DNA of 40,294 nt, taken from NCBI RefSeq assembly GCF_009905545.1, contig NZ_JAAALB010000051.1:1-40294 (forward strand), given 5' to 3'. The translations under genes were made by a program, and so were the position numbers. Source of the stretch: Cellulophaga sp. BC115SP. GTDB lineage: Bacteria > Bacteroidota > Bacteroidia > Cytophagales > Spirosomataceae. Under the pieces are notes generated by a model. That model ran no database searches and had not been told where the DNA came from. It saw nothing but the letters and a program-made list of their open reading frames with translations. Shown piece by piece: positions 16,911 through 24,825 of the stretch (the stretch's first letter is position 1; every line of letters starts with the position of its first letter).

Positions 16911-18311
16911 ATGTATAACTCTCTCCGAAACGTAGTCATATTATTTGCGGGAAGTATTGTGTTACTGGGTATGCTTTCTTTTTCGGCTTACCACGAGGTA
17001 CGTGAATCTCTCGAATACGCAAGATCGGTGGAGCGTATGCACATAATTCAGCATGAAGCGGAGCAATTAGGCGCCACGGTCAAAGAACTTGAAAATTCGC
17101 ATAAAGGGTATGTCTATAAGCATGAATCTCAATACTTAAACTTGATTTTTGCATGTAAAGAACAAATCATTAGATTGCTGACAACCTTGCAACAAAGAGT
17201 AAAAGATAATGAAAGTCAATTACTTCGCTTGGAAGCATTTAAAAGAGGTTTTCGAAGACATATTGCTATCCTAAATAGTAGTATTCGTTATGCACGTGCT
17301 GAAGAGAAAGTTGATGAGATGGCAGTCTCAAAAAGCCAAATCCAAGCCAATCAAATGCTGCGTGATTTGAGTAGTTTCCAAAATTATCAAAAGCAATTGT
17401 TGTCGGTTCGTGGTATGCAAAAAGACCAAACTGACAATCAAATGAGTCGCAAAATGTTCTTATTTGCGTTATTTACAGTGATTTTGCTGTTGGTTAGCTT
17501 TGGATTAATCTTTTCGGAACTACGCAAACGTATTACTTTTCAAGATGAATTAGAACGAAAAATTGAAGAACTCAAACGCTCCAATTCTGAATTAGAACAG
17601 TTTGCTTACGTGGCATCACATGATATGCAGGAGCCCTTGCGTAAAATCAGGGCATTTAGTGATATGTTATTGATAAGACAAAGAGCAGTATTGAATGAGG
17701 ATGGTAAATCTACGCTTCAAAAAATTGCCAAAAGCTCTGAGCGATTACAAAACCTAATAAATGATTTGTTAGCCTTTTCGAGGTTGGTCAACAAAAATGC
17801 ACAAAATGTAGAAACAGTATCCTTAGATGTGCTACTATCTGACGTGCTCAAGGATCTTTCTATATTGACTATCGAAAAAAATGCTATTATCGAATACGAT
17901 CATTTACCAACTATTTCAGGAGTAAATTTTCAACTACATCAACTATTTTTGAATCTGATTAGCAATGCGCTAAAGTTTAGTAAAAACGGGATTGCACCTC
18001 ATATTACTATCCGTTATAGATTATTGCTGGGAAGCAAAATATTTAATATTCCAGAAGTTAAACCATTTTTAACCTATCATGAAATAACCATCTCAGACAA
18101 TGGGATTGGTTTTGAACAAGAGTACGCCGACAAAATCTTTATGATTTTTCAACGATTACATGCCAAAAGTCAGTTTGAAGGTACTGGAATTGGTCTAGCA
18201 GTTTGTAAACGTGTTGTGACCAATCATAACGGATATATCAAAGCCGAATCTGTTCCAAATCATGGTGCAACATTTACTATATATTTGCCAAATAACCGCA
18301 ACGAAGAATGA
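16911..18311 (+). CDS. Membrane histidine kinase with CHASE3-like sensor domain
   Basis: The 466-residue protein has a first membrane helix (about 8-25), an extracytoplasmic helical domain (about 28-180) with the look of CHASE3 (EQLGATVKELENSHKGYV), a second membrane helix (about 182-202) and a coiled linker. The kinase core has ASHDMQEPLRK with phospho-His237 and ATPase motifs NLISNALKF, DNGIGF and GTGIGLAV. Its core resembles that of the kinase at 3121-4674. CHASE3 domains sense unknown periplasmic cues. The last codons overlap the start of the response regulator gene by four bases (ATGA), so translation is probably coupled and the pair should form a two-component system. Confidence 0.93.
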   Translation: MYNSLRNVVILFAGSIVLLGMLSFSAYHEVRESLEYARSVERMHIIQHEAEQLGATVKELENSHKGYVYKHESQYLNLIFACKEQIIRLLTTLQQRVKDNESQLLRLEAFKRGFRRHIAILNSSIRYARAEEKVDEMAVSKSQIQANQMLRDLSSFQNYQKQLLSVRGMQKDQTDNQMSRKMFLFALFTVILLLVSFGLIFSELRKRITFQDELERKIEELKRSNSELEQFAYVASHDMQEPLRKIRAFSDMLLIRQRAVLNEDGKSTLQKIAKSSERLQNLINDLLAFSRLVNKNAQNVETVSLDVLLSDVLKDLSILTIEKNAIIEYDHLPTISGVNFQLHQLFLNLISNALKFSKNGIAPHITIRYRLLLGSKIFNIPEVKPFLTYHEITISDNGIGFEQEYADKIFMIFQRLHAKSQFEGTGIGLAVCKRVVTNHNGYIKAESVPNHGATFTIYLPNNRNEE

Positions 18312-18742
18312 AACACTTACCAATCTTAATTGCCGATGATGACGAAGATGATAGATTTTTGATTAAAGCAGCATTTGAGGAGTGCGGTTCTACGATTCCA
18401 TTATTTTTTGTACAAGATGGATTAGAACTCATGCAATATTTGAATAATGAAAACGCTTATGCCGATGCCAATGTGTATAAGCAGCCTTCGTTGATTCTTT
18501 TGGATTTGAATATGCCTAAGAAGGATGGAAGAGAAATTATTCAAGAAATGCGCTCCAATAGCAATTTTAAGGCGATTCCAATTGTAGTCTTGAGTACTTC
18601 CAATGCACCTAGCGATATTAAAACTTGCTATGAATTAGGAGCGAATAGTTTTATTACAAAACCATCCTCTTTTGAAGGACTGCTCGAAATTATTAAAAAT
18701 CTACAACAATTCTGGTTTGTAACTGCTTCATTACCGCAATAA
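18308..18742 (+). CDS. Rcp1-type single-domain response regulator
   Basis: This 144-residue protein is a lone receiver domain: acidic pocket DDDEDD near residues 10-15, phospho-acceptor Asp66 in ILLDLNMPKKDG, the switch residue in VVLSTSN, and the conserved Lys in FITKPS. The insertion around NNENAYADANVYKQPS is typical of Rcp1/CheY-like partners of kinases with the ASHD(L/M)QEPLRK box. It carries no DNA-binding output, so it probably acts by protein contact or passes phosphate on. It overlaps the kinase gene by four bases and ends at a very strong terminator. Confidence 0.93.
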   Translation: MKHLPILIADDDEDDRFLIKAAFEECGSTIPLFFVQDGLELMQYLNNENAYADANVYKQPSLILLDLNMPKKDGREIIQEMRSNSNFKAIPIVVLSTSNAPSDIKTCYELGANSFITKPSSFEGLLEIIKNLQQFWFVTASLPQ

Positions 18743-18782
18743 AAATTAAAGGCTCGCAATTTTATTGCGAGCCTTTAATTTT
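18742..18782. terminator. Strong bidirectional terminator
   Basis: A perfect 19-bp inverted repeat (18742-18760 with 18764-18782) has a TTT loop and a GGCTCGC core, flanked by A-rich and T-rich ends. It starts at the stop codon of the response regulator. It also lies 48 bases beyond the stop of the convergent YtxH-like gene, so it can serve both strands. Confidence 0.9.
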
Positions 18783-18830
18783 AAGATTCTTGAGTAAGGA
18801 TAAGACAATCAAATCTATCACTCTATTTAA

Positions 18831-19031
18831 CTATGCTTTGTTGGTTACTTCCTGCAACTTGGCTTTGCCAGTCTTCAATGTTGAAAGCAAATCATCTGTA
18901 AGATTGCCAGTTCCATCCTTGATTTTTTTACGCAAGTCTTTTCCTTTTTCTGGTGCTAAGAGCATACCAACCACTGCTCCAGCTGCTGCTGCTGCGAACA
19001 AGCTCAATGCGATTTTCGTGTTTTTTGTCAT
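18831..19031 (-). CDS. YtxH-domain small membrane protein
   Basis: The 66-residue protein has an N-terminal Ala/Gly-rich hydrophobic helix (about 6-26, ending GAVVGMLLAPEKG) followed by a charged amphipathic tail with KDLRKKIKDGTGNL. This is the YtxH / gas-vesicle-GvpP-like pattern, where the helix is followed by an APxxGxxxR segment. Such proteins are common in Bacteroidetes and often stress-induced in Firmicutes; the molecular role is unknown. It is a stand-alone gene convergent with the response regulator. Confidence 0.85.
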   Translation of the reverse strand: MTKNTKIALSLFAAAAAGAVVGMLLAPEKGKDLRKKIKDGTGNLTDDLLSTLKTGKAKLQEVTNKA

Positions 19032-19286
19032 GGTACAAAGGATTTATAAGTTGGAGACGTTTTTGTTTTATATACTTTAAACGCACACAATATCTTAAAT
19101 GTTACCGAATAGAGCTTAAAATTGACTTAAAATTTGAGTAAGCGGTTAGACATGGAGCTTGGCATGATTTTTTTCTTAACTATATAGATTGAGAAAGCGT
19201 TTAGAGATATAAACATCCTAACTGATCTCTCAATTGAATTGCCAAGTTAAACCCATTATTATCCTTTATAACCTTATTGCTTTTGC

Positions 19287-19673
19287 ATGTTGACAACAAC
19301 TGATGTTCTAGAGTCAGAAAACTCAGGTAATTTGAAGCCTTTTGCCCTGATTGTGGATGATGAAGTAGATACTTGTTTACTCATCAAACTTTTTTTACAT
19401 AAAAAAGGAATTGAAGCCTTTCAGGCTCATTCTTTAAGCGAAGGTATTTCTAAAATAATCGACCTGTCGCCTAAATGGGTATTTCTTGATAATAATTTAC
19501 CCGATGGACATGGTATCGATAAAATACACGACATAAAACGGATTTCTCCTGAAACTCAGATTGTGATGATTACAGCTTTGGGGAAAATTAAAGATATGGC
19601 CTTTAGTTTAGGTGTCGACAAATTTATTGAAAAACCTTTATCATTTGCCTCAATTGAATGCGCTATCAATTAG
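19287..19673 (+). CDS. Stand-alone response regulator receiver protein
   Basis: The 128-residue protein is a receiver domain with an N-terminal extension of about 17 residues. The acidic pocket is VDDE, the phospho-acceptor is Asp68 (WVFLDNNLPDGHG), then MITALG and the Lys in FIEKPL. It stops about one helix short of a normal receiver (ends ASIECAIN), so the last helix is abbreviated. No output domain is present. It lies about 540 bp beyond the kinase/Rcp pair and has its own terminator, so it seems independently expressed. Its cognate kinase is unknown. Confidence 0.85.
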   Translation: MLTTTDVLESENSGNLKPFALIVDDEVDTCLLIKLFLHKKGIEAFQAHSLSEGISKIIDLSPKWVFLDNNLPDGHGIDKIHDIKRISPETQIVMITALGKIKDMAFSLGVDKFIEKPLSFASIECAIN

Positions 19674-19690
19674 AATGTCTATAAAAAGCA

Positions 19691-19722
19691 AGGAGAGCCT
19701 AATCATTAGACTCTCCTTTTTC
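19691..19722 (+). terminator. Terminator after the stand-alone receiver gene
   Basis: AGGAGAG (19691-19697) pairs with CTCTCCT (19711-19717), and the inner CTAAT/ATTAG extends the stem. TTTTTC follows. It is 17 bases after the stop codon. Confidence 0.85.
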
Positions 19723-20007
19723 ATTAAAGTAAGGATTACAAATACAATGAATGTATTGACAAAATTATGCCACTTTATGGTTTTAGAGTTAATGGTCTGT
19801 TTTATAGGTTATTGTGCATCCGAAGATGTTGTGTGATACACTTGATGTGAGAAAATTTCCACAAAATAGGGGAGAGAATTCTACACTTGAAGTCTTAACA
19901 AAAGTCAATAACTGTTTATGCTGTAACTAAATCCTTTTACCATAAAAGAATAGTTGTTGAGCTAAAAATAGCCGCTATTGGGCTTTATTACATAGTTGAG
20001 GGTTAAA

Positions 20008-20038
20008 TTTGCATCATTGTTTCAAAAATCTTACTTTG
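20008..20038 (+). promoter_or_regulatory. Promoter-like TTTG-N19-TTACTTTG
   Basis: TTTG at 20008-20011 is followed by exactly 19 bases and TTACTTTG at 20031-20038. This matches the Bacteroidetes TTTG-N19-TAnnTTTG promoter with one mismatch in the -7 box. It points into a region with no protein gene. Confidence 0.4.
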
Positions 20039-20044
20039 TTCCGC

Positions 20045-20296
20045 CCTTCTAAAGTAAGAGTATATAGCCAATCTTTTTCCCTAGCATACTTGATAACTTT
20101 GCTTTATTAGCATAGTTTAAGTTTTTCAAAATATTCATTTTCAATGTTGTTTTCGCATGTATATTTCCGTGCGTATATAGATAACAATGCCCCTTCTACT
20201 TGTGAAACACATTGTAATCTGAATGGACGGCTTCGCTTTTGTGAAGCCGTTTCCATTAAAAAAGCCCTAGAACAAGATGCTCAAGGGCTTTTTTAA
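20045..20296 (+). ncRNA. Candidate small RNA of about 250 nt
   Basis: The interval runs from about 7 bases beyond the -7 box at 20031-20038 to the end of a rho-independent terminator. It is non-coding and ends with two consecutive hairpins, the first with an 8-bp GC-rich stem. I do not recognise it as 6S, tmRNA, RNase P or SRP RNA. The 5' end is inferred from the promoter pattern only. It might instead be a decayed region that happens to sit before the terminator of the convergent Spy-like operon. Confidence 0.3.
20256..20296. terminator. Bidirectional terminator, Spy-like operon side
   Basis: A 13-bp perfect stem (20256-20268 with 20284-20296; core AAAGCCCT/AGGGCTTT) has a 15-base loop. It has a T6 run on both strands. 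It lies 31 bases beyond the stop of the Spy-like gene on the minus strand and can also end the candidate RNA on the plus strand. Confidence 0.85.
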
Positions 20297-20326
20297 TATA
20301 CAACGATTCAATGAATAGCTTTGCTA

Positions 20327-20827
20327 TTATCTGTTTTTAAAATGCTCACGCTTTCCTCCACGGTCACCTTGCTCACGAGGGTCACCTTCTCCGCCTCTCA
20401 ATCGTTTCATCAACATTTGATTGAAAAGTTGTTCTGTCTTGTACAATTCTGATACTTGACGAACATTCAAAACTTTTAAGAATTTGCTTTGATATTCTTT
20501 TTCTAAGTCAACTTCTTTTTGTCTAAGATTAAGAATTTCCTTCAAGTTGGCTGCAATTTTATCATCGCTAGTTGTCAAACTGCGTGACTCAGCGGTAATT
20601 TGGCGAACATTTTTACGAATTTCACCTCTTTTGGTATCATAATCATTAAAAATTGGCCAGAACGCTTTTGCTTGTTCTTCTGTCAAATTCAATCGATTGG
20701 TAATAAGTCCAAGGCGAGCGGCTTTTATTTTTTCTCTACCACCACGTTGTTGCGGATCGTCTTGTGCAGTTGCAGCAAAGCTCACGGCGAAACCTAATAA
20801 TGCGATTAAAACAAATAACTTTTTCAT
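20327..20827 (-). CDS. Spy/CpxP-like periplasmic protein
   Basis: The 166-residue protein has a signal peptide (about 1-21, ending FAATAQ) and an all-helical mature part carrying LNLTEEQAKAFWPIFNDYD, close to the LTxxQ motif of Spy/CpxP/ZraP periplasmic chaperones and metal sensors. The tail is Gly/Arg/Lys rich (LRGGEGDPREQ...). It is the last gene of a likely operon after an ECF sigma factor and an anti-sigma-like membrane protein. By analogy with such systems it may report misfolded envelope protein or metal, or be an effector chaperone of the response. Sequence alone does not separate these roles. Confidence 0.75.
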   Translation of the reverse strand: MKKLFVLIALLGFAVSFAATAQDDPQQRGGREKIKAARLGLITNRLNLTEEQAKAFWPIFNDYDTKRGEIRKNVRQITAESRSLTTSDDKIAANLKEILNLRQKEVDLEKEYQSKFLKVLNVRQVSELYKTEQLFNQMLMKRLRGGEGDPREQGDRGGKREHFKNR

Positions 20828-20884
20828 GTTTTTGGTAAGTTTTAAATAATCTATTTGTTGTTTAGATACAGCAACACCAAAGAC

Positions 20885-21337
20885 TTAAATATCCTCGACA
20901 ACATCTTGCGTGTCGATACTTTGAATAATGTCTTGAGATGATAATTTTAATTCATCTAACACCTCAGAATCTTCGATATTGGTAGAAGCACTAACCTCTG
21001 TTTCGTCGATGTGCTCGATATAATCAGCTTGATGAATGTTTTGATGAACTAAATAGCCTTCGATGTCCTCTGTTTTCACACCAGAGAGAGATTCTTCACC
21101 AATTGAGTCTTGACGAGGCATTAACGTAAAATACCCCAATATCGCTACGAGTGTACAAGCAGCTAGGCTTGCCCAAGTGCGTCTTGCCGACCATGTTACC
21201 AAGGGAACCGTTTGGGTTTTGGCAGAAGTTCGCGCTTGAATTCGCATAGGCAAATCCTCAAAGTACCCATCAGGAACTTGAAATACAGTTTCTTTAGGGA
21301 GTTTATCAAGATCAAATTTATTGGATGAATATTCCAT
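20885..21337 (-). CDS. Probable anti-sigma factor (single-pass membrane protein)
   Basis: The 150-residue protein starts with a cytoplasmic part containing VPDGYFEDLPMRI, a segment common in Bacteroidetes anti-sigma-like proteins. One membrane helix (about 55-73) follows, then an acidic periplasmic tail. I chose the ATG at 21337 because the upstream extension of 25 residues is basic and unlike the family. It lies between an ECF sigma gene (185 bp upstream) and a Spy-like gene (57 bp downstream), the usual place of an anti-sigma factor. There is no zinc-binding HxxxCxxC motif, so it is not a ZAS-type anti-sigma. Sigma binding is inferred from context, not shown. Confidence 0.65.
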   Translation of the reverse strand: MEYSSNKFDLDKLPKETVFQVPDGYFEDLPMRIQARTSAKTQTVPLVTWSARRTWASLAACTLVAILGYFTLMPRQDSIGEESLSGVKTEDIEGYLVHQNIHQADYIEHIDETEVSASTNIEDSEVLDELKLSSQDIIQSIDTQDVVEDI

Positions 21338-21522
21338 GGCATTAAATTTAGTAAAGGATAAATATCGAGGCCTCAATATTGTTCTTACTATTTTGGTTCT
21401 TTGACAGGCCAAATTTTGTAAGGTTTAATACAGGATAAAAAATGTTTGAAAATTAGTTTACGAAAATACAGGATGGTTTACAATTTCTCATGAATCGTCA
21501 ATATTTCAAAGAATACGAAGTG

Positions 21523-22068
21523 CTAGTTGTCATGTTCCTCAAAATACAATTCAATTTTTTTTACAGCCAAATGATAAGAAGCCTTGAGCGCCCCCACAGA
21601 CGTGCCTGTAATATCGGCGATATCTTCATATTTCATATCATCGAAATATTTCATGTTGAAAACCAAACGCTGTTTGTCTGGAAGAGTGAGTAGTGCTTTC
21701 TGTAATTTAAGTTGAATCTGTTCGCCCGATACCAAATCGGCTGACTCTATCTTGTTAGAAAGTTCTTCGGTAATATCGTTGATAGGAAGAAAGAAGCGAC
21801 GTTTTTTCTTGGCCAAAAAATTCAAACATTCGTTGGTAGCAATGCGATAAAGCCAAGTGTAGAGTTGTGATTCGCCTTTGAAGTTTTCGAGGCCACGCCA
21901 AGCCTTAATGAAGGTTTCTTGTGTAAGGTCATCGGCATCGTCATGGTCAATAACCATTTTTCGGATATGCCAATATACCTTTTGTTGGTATTTGCGTACC
22001 AACAAATTGAAAGCATAATTTCGAGAGTCTGGGTGGTTAAATTTTTCGATTAACTCGTGATCGTTCAT
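21523..22068 (-). CDS. ECF-type RNA polymerase sigma factor
   Basis: The 181-residue protein is a two-domain sigma-70 family member. Sigma-2 (about 15-85) carries ADDLTQETFIKAWRGL and TWLYRIATNECLNFL. Sigma-4 (about 120-175) carries LPDKQRLVFNMKYFDDMKYEDIADITGTS followed by the recognition helix. Regions 1 and 3 are absent, as expected. It heads a three-gene minus-strand cluster with an anti-sigma-like membrane protein and a Spy-like periplasmic protein, which suggests an envelope-stress response. Autoregulation is common in such loci; I could not identify an ECF-specific promoter with confidence. Confidence 0.93.
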   Translation of the reverse strand: MNDHELIEKFNHPDSRNYAFNLLVRKYQQKVYWHIRKMVIDHDDADDLTQETFIKAWRGLENFKGESQLYTWLYRIATNECLNFLAKKKRRFFLPINDITEELSNKIESADLVSGEQIQLKLQKALLTLPDKQRLVFNMKYFDDMKYEDIADITGTSVGALKASYHLAVKKIELYFEEHDN

Positions 22069-22145
22069 ATAATTCTCTCAATGTTTAGAAAGTCGATAAG
22101 AAGAAGTCTATCAACTAACGAAAACGTAAACAATTTCTTTCAAAA

Positions 22146-22185
22146 AGAAACTATCTTCATTGGGTTAACAACTAAGATAGTCTCT
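22146..22185 (-). terminator. Terminator after the transketolase genes
   Basis: AGAaACTATCTT (22146-22157) pairs with AAGATAGTcTCT (22174-22185) at 11 of 12 positions. On the minus strand it runs into TTTCTTTTTG. It lies 36 bases beyond the stop of the transketolase C-terminal subunit. Confidence 0.7.
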
Positions 22186-22220
22186 TTATGAAAGATAAAA
22201 AAGAGAATTATCTCAGAATA

Positions 22221-23180
22221 TTAAGCATTTTTGCGTTCGATAGCTTTGAGTGCTTTTTCGACGATGCTAGCAGCATTTAAGCCGTATTTTTCCATCAATT
22301 GTGCAGGAGTACCAGACTCACCGAATGAGTCGTTCACACCTACATATTCAAGAGGTACATAGTGATGTTGTACTAACACTTGAGCAATTGAATCGCCCAA
22401 GCCACCATTTACCTGATGTTCTTCAGCCGAAACTGCACAACCTGTCTTTTTAACAGAGGCTAAGACAGCTTCAACATCCAAAGGTTTAATGGTGTGAATA
22501 TTGATAATTTCAGCATTGATACCTTTTTCAGCTAAAATTTCACCAGCTTGGATAGCTTCCCAAACTAAGTGACCTGTAGCAAATATACTCACATCAGTAC
22601 CTTCATTTACCATCCAAGCCTTACCAATTTCGAATTTTTGGTCAGCAGGCGTAAATACTGGTACTACTGGACGACCAAAACGCAAGTAAACTGGACCTTC
22701 ATATTCGGCAACAGCAATAGTTGCAGCTTTAGTTTGGTTAAAGTCACATGGGTTGATTACAGTCATGCCTGGAAGCATTTTCATCAAACCGATATCTTCC
22801 AAAATTTGGTGAGTAGCACCATCTTCACCCAACGTCAAACCTGCGTGAGAACAAGCAATTTTTACGTTTTTGTTTGAATAGGCTACTGACTGACGGATTT
22901 GGTCATAAACACGACCAGTACCGAAGTTAGCAAAAGTGGTAGCGAAAGGAATTTTACCACCGATTGTCAAACCAGCTGCAATACCTACCATGTTAGCCTC
23001 AGCGATACCTGTTTGGAAGAAGCGCTCAGGGTTTTCTTTAATAAAAGCGTCTAGTTTAAGAGAGCCAATTAAGTCAGCACAAAGTGCCACTACATTTGGG
23101 TTGGTTTGTCCCAACACCTGCATACCTGCTCCGAAACCTGAGCGAGTATCTTTTTTCTCTGTGAATGTGTATTTTTTCAT
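22221..23180 (-). CDS. Transketolase, C-terminal subunit
   Basis: The 319-residue protein corresponds to the pyrimidine-binding and C-terminal domains of transketolase. The catalytic Glu that activates thiamine diphosphate is in TGIAEANMVGIAAG. HAGLTLGEDGATHQ, YLRFGRPVVP and the C-terminal IINIHTIKPLD / EEHQVNGGLGD stretches also fit. It must pair with the N-terminal subunit encoded 111 bases upstream to give an active enzyme moving two-carbon ketol units between sugar phosphates in the pentose phosphate pathway. Split transketolases are known from Bacteroidetes, Thermotogae and archaea, so this is not a broken gene. Confidence 0.93.
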   Translation of the reverse strand: MKKYTFTEKKDTRSGFGAGMQVLGQTNPNVVALCADLIGSLKLDAFIKENPERFFQTGIAEANMVGIAAGLTIGGKIPFATTFANFGTGRVYDQIRQSVAYSNKNVKIACSHAGLTLGEDGATHQILEDIGLMKMLPGMTVINPCDFNQTKAATIAVAEYEGPVYLRFGRPVVPVFTPADQKFEIGKAWMVNEGTDVSIFATGHLVWEAIQAGEILAEKGINAEIINIHTIKPLDVEAVLASVKKTGCAVSAEEHQVNGGLGDSIAQVLVQHHYVPLEYVGVNDSFGESGTPAQLMEKYGLNAASIVEKALKAIERKNA

Positions 23181-23291
23181 TGATATATGCTTACTTAATG
23201 ACGAGCATTAAGAAAAGTTCATGATTGATTTTTGAAAAATTGTGAATGTATTGAGCTACTAAAATTGGAATACAAGCCCAATATTTTACAA

Positions 23292-24149
23292 TTAATAGTC
23301 GCCTAAAGTTTCAGGCAATTGCGCTAATGCTGCTGCCAACTGTTCGTCGTTTGGTGCAACACCATGCCATTTGTGAGAACCCATCATGAAGTCTACACCT
23401 GCACCCATTTCTGTGTACATCAATACCATGATTGGTTGACCATTTCCTGAAAGTTCACGAGCTTGGTTCAATACGCTAACTACGTCAGCCATATCATTAC
23501 CTTGCATAGTGATAACTTTCCAGCCAAATGCTTCGTATTTAGCACCCAAATCACGGTTGTTCATTACTTTTTCTGTAGGACCGTCGATTTGCTGACCGTT
23601 CAAGTCAATAAATGCTACTAGGTTGTCAACTTTGTGGTGTGGAGCATACATCGCTGCTTCCCAAACTTGACCTTCATTTTGCTCACCATCACCCATCAAG
23701 CAGAATACCAAAGAATTATCGTTATTTAATTTCTTTGCTTGTGCAGCACCGATAGATACTGATAAACCTTGACCCAATGAACCTGAAGCAATACGAATAC
23801 CTTCAAGATGTTCGTGAGTAGTTGGGTGACCTTGTAAACGAGAATTTAATTTACGGAATGTTGCGAGTTCTGCTACTGGAAAATACCCTGAACGAGCTAA
23901 CACTGAATAAAATACTGGTGAGATGTGACCGTTCGACAAGAAGAATAAGTCTTCGCCAGTACCGTTCATATCAAATACTCTTTTACCAGATTCGTCAGAT
24001 TTAAGCGTCATTTGGTCAAAATAAAGCCCTACAAGCAAATCTGTACAGCCTAATGAACCACCTGGGTGACCAGACTGGCATGCATGAACTTGTCTCACAA
24101 TGTCACGTCTTACTTGTGAAGCAACTTTCTGTAATTCTGAAATTTCCAT
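23292..24149 (-). CDS. Transketolase, N-terminal subunit
   Basis: The 285-residue protein is the thiamine-diphosphate-binding half of transketolase. SGHPGGSLGCTDLLVGLYF is the substrate-side start. The diphosphate/Mg motif is GDGEQNEGQVWEAAMYAP ending in DLNGQQIDGPT, and GSHKWHGVAPNDEQ closes the domain. The length matches other stand-alone N-terminal subunits. It lies 43 bases after bcp and 111 bases before the C-terminal subunit, all on the minus strand, so a bcp-tktN-tktC transcript is likely. Confidence 0.93.
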   Translation of the reverse strand: MEISELQKVASQVRRDIVRQVHACQSGHPGGSLGCTDLLVGLYFDQMTLKSDESGKRVFDMNGTGEDLFFLSNGHISPVFYSVLARSGYFPVAELATFRKLNSRLQGHPTTHEHLEGIRIASGSLGQGLSVSIGAAQAKKLNNDNSLVFCLMGDGEQNEGQVWEAAMYAPHHKVDNLVAFIDLNGQQIDGPTEKVMNNRDLGAKYEAFGWKVITMQGNDMADVVSVLNQARELSGNGQPIMVLMYTEMGAGVDFMMGSHKWHGVAPNDEQLAAALAQLPETLGDY

Positions 24150-24192
24150 TATTGATTAGTTATAAGTTATAATGCTAAATTGAGACATACGA

Positions 24193-24645
24193 TTATTCGG
24201 AAATCACCTGATTCGTATGGTTTTTGGTATCGACTTTACCAATGATATTTTGAATAATGCCATTTTCGTCGATAATAAAAGTAGTACGAGCTGTGCCCAT
24301 ATAGGTACGACCATACATCGATTTTTCCACCCAAACTCCGTAAGCTTCCACAACACTGTGATCTTCATCCGAAATAAGGGTAAATCCTAAACCGTATTTT
24401 TCGATAAACTTTTTATGAGATTTTGGACTGTCTACGCTTACTCCTAATACAACATATCCTTTAGCTTTGAGTGCATCCAAGTTGTCATTGAGGTTACAAG
24501 CCTGTGCAGTACATCCAGGGGTGCTATCTTTAGGATAAAAATAAAGGACAACTTTTTGACCTTTATAATCCGAAAGTTTTACCAAATCCCCATTTTGGTC
24601 TTTTTGTTCAAAATCTGGAGCAACTGAGCCTACTGTTAGTGACAT
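24193..24645 (-). CDS. bcp: Thioredoxin-dependent thiol peroxidase (Bcp/PrxQ)
   Basis: This 150-residue peroxiredoxin of the PrxQ/Bcp group reduces hydrogen peroxide and organic peroxides. The active site is YPKDSTPGCTAQACNLND, with the peroxidatic Cys45 and, five residues on, the resolving Cys50 typical of E. coli-type Bcp; the supporting Arg is in GTARTTFIID. The length is normal and there is no signal peptide, so it is cytoplasmic. It is the first gene of the probable unit with the split transketolase, a mild hint that redox defence is co-expressed with the pentose phosphate enzymes. Confidence 0.94.
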   Translation of the reverse strand: MSLTVGSVAPDFEQKDQNGDLVKLSDYKGQKVVLYFYPKDSTPGCTAQACNLNDNLDALKAKGYVVLGVSVDSPKSHKKFIEKYGLGFTLISDEDHSVVEAYGVWVEKSMYGRTYMGTARTTFIIDENGIIQNIIGKVDTKNHTNQVISE

Positions 24646-24825
24646 ATCTTCATGGTTTTATTCTAGTACAAATATCGGGAAATATTAGGACATAATCCGA
24701 GAAAAAAATCCCGCTACTAGTAGGTTTTTGATTAATAGAGGCTTAAGTATATGGTGTCAAAAAGACACGATTTGAATATTCCACAAATATATGAGAAAAA
24801 TTTTATTTAGAACAGTGTAGAACAC

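Larger units (their letters stand above)
19723..20326. other. About 600 bp without a protein gene
   Basis: No convincing open frame is present; a 29-codon run from 19747 looks accidental. The stretch contains a good promoter-like arrangement at 20008-20038, a hairpin at 20227-20250 (ACGGCTTC/GAAGCCGT, with flanking AATGG/CCATT that can extend it), and a strong terminator at 20256-20296. Together these suggest an untranslated RNA, listed separately. Confidence 0.5.

Noticed and set aside
19163-19180. TTGGCATG followed by a T-rich stretch upstream of the receiver gene, resembling a sigma-54 site
   Set aside because: The -24 half is imperfect and the -12 TTGC is entirely missing (TTTT), so it was not called.
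19612-19836. Plus-strand frame overlapping the end of the receiver gene
   Set aside because: It overlaps the receiver gene in another frame and runs through its terminator; the remaining 29-codon tail from 19747 has no features of a gene.
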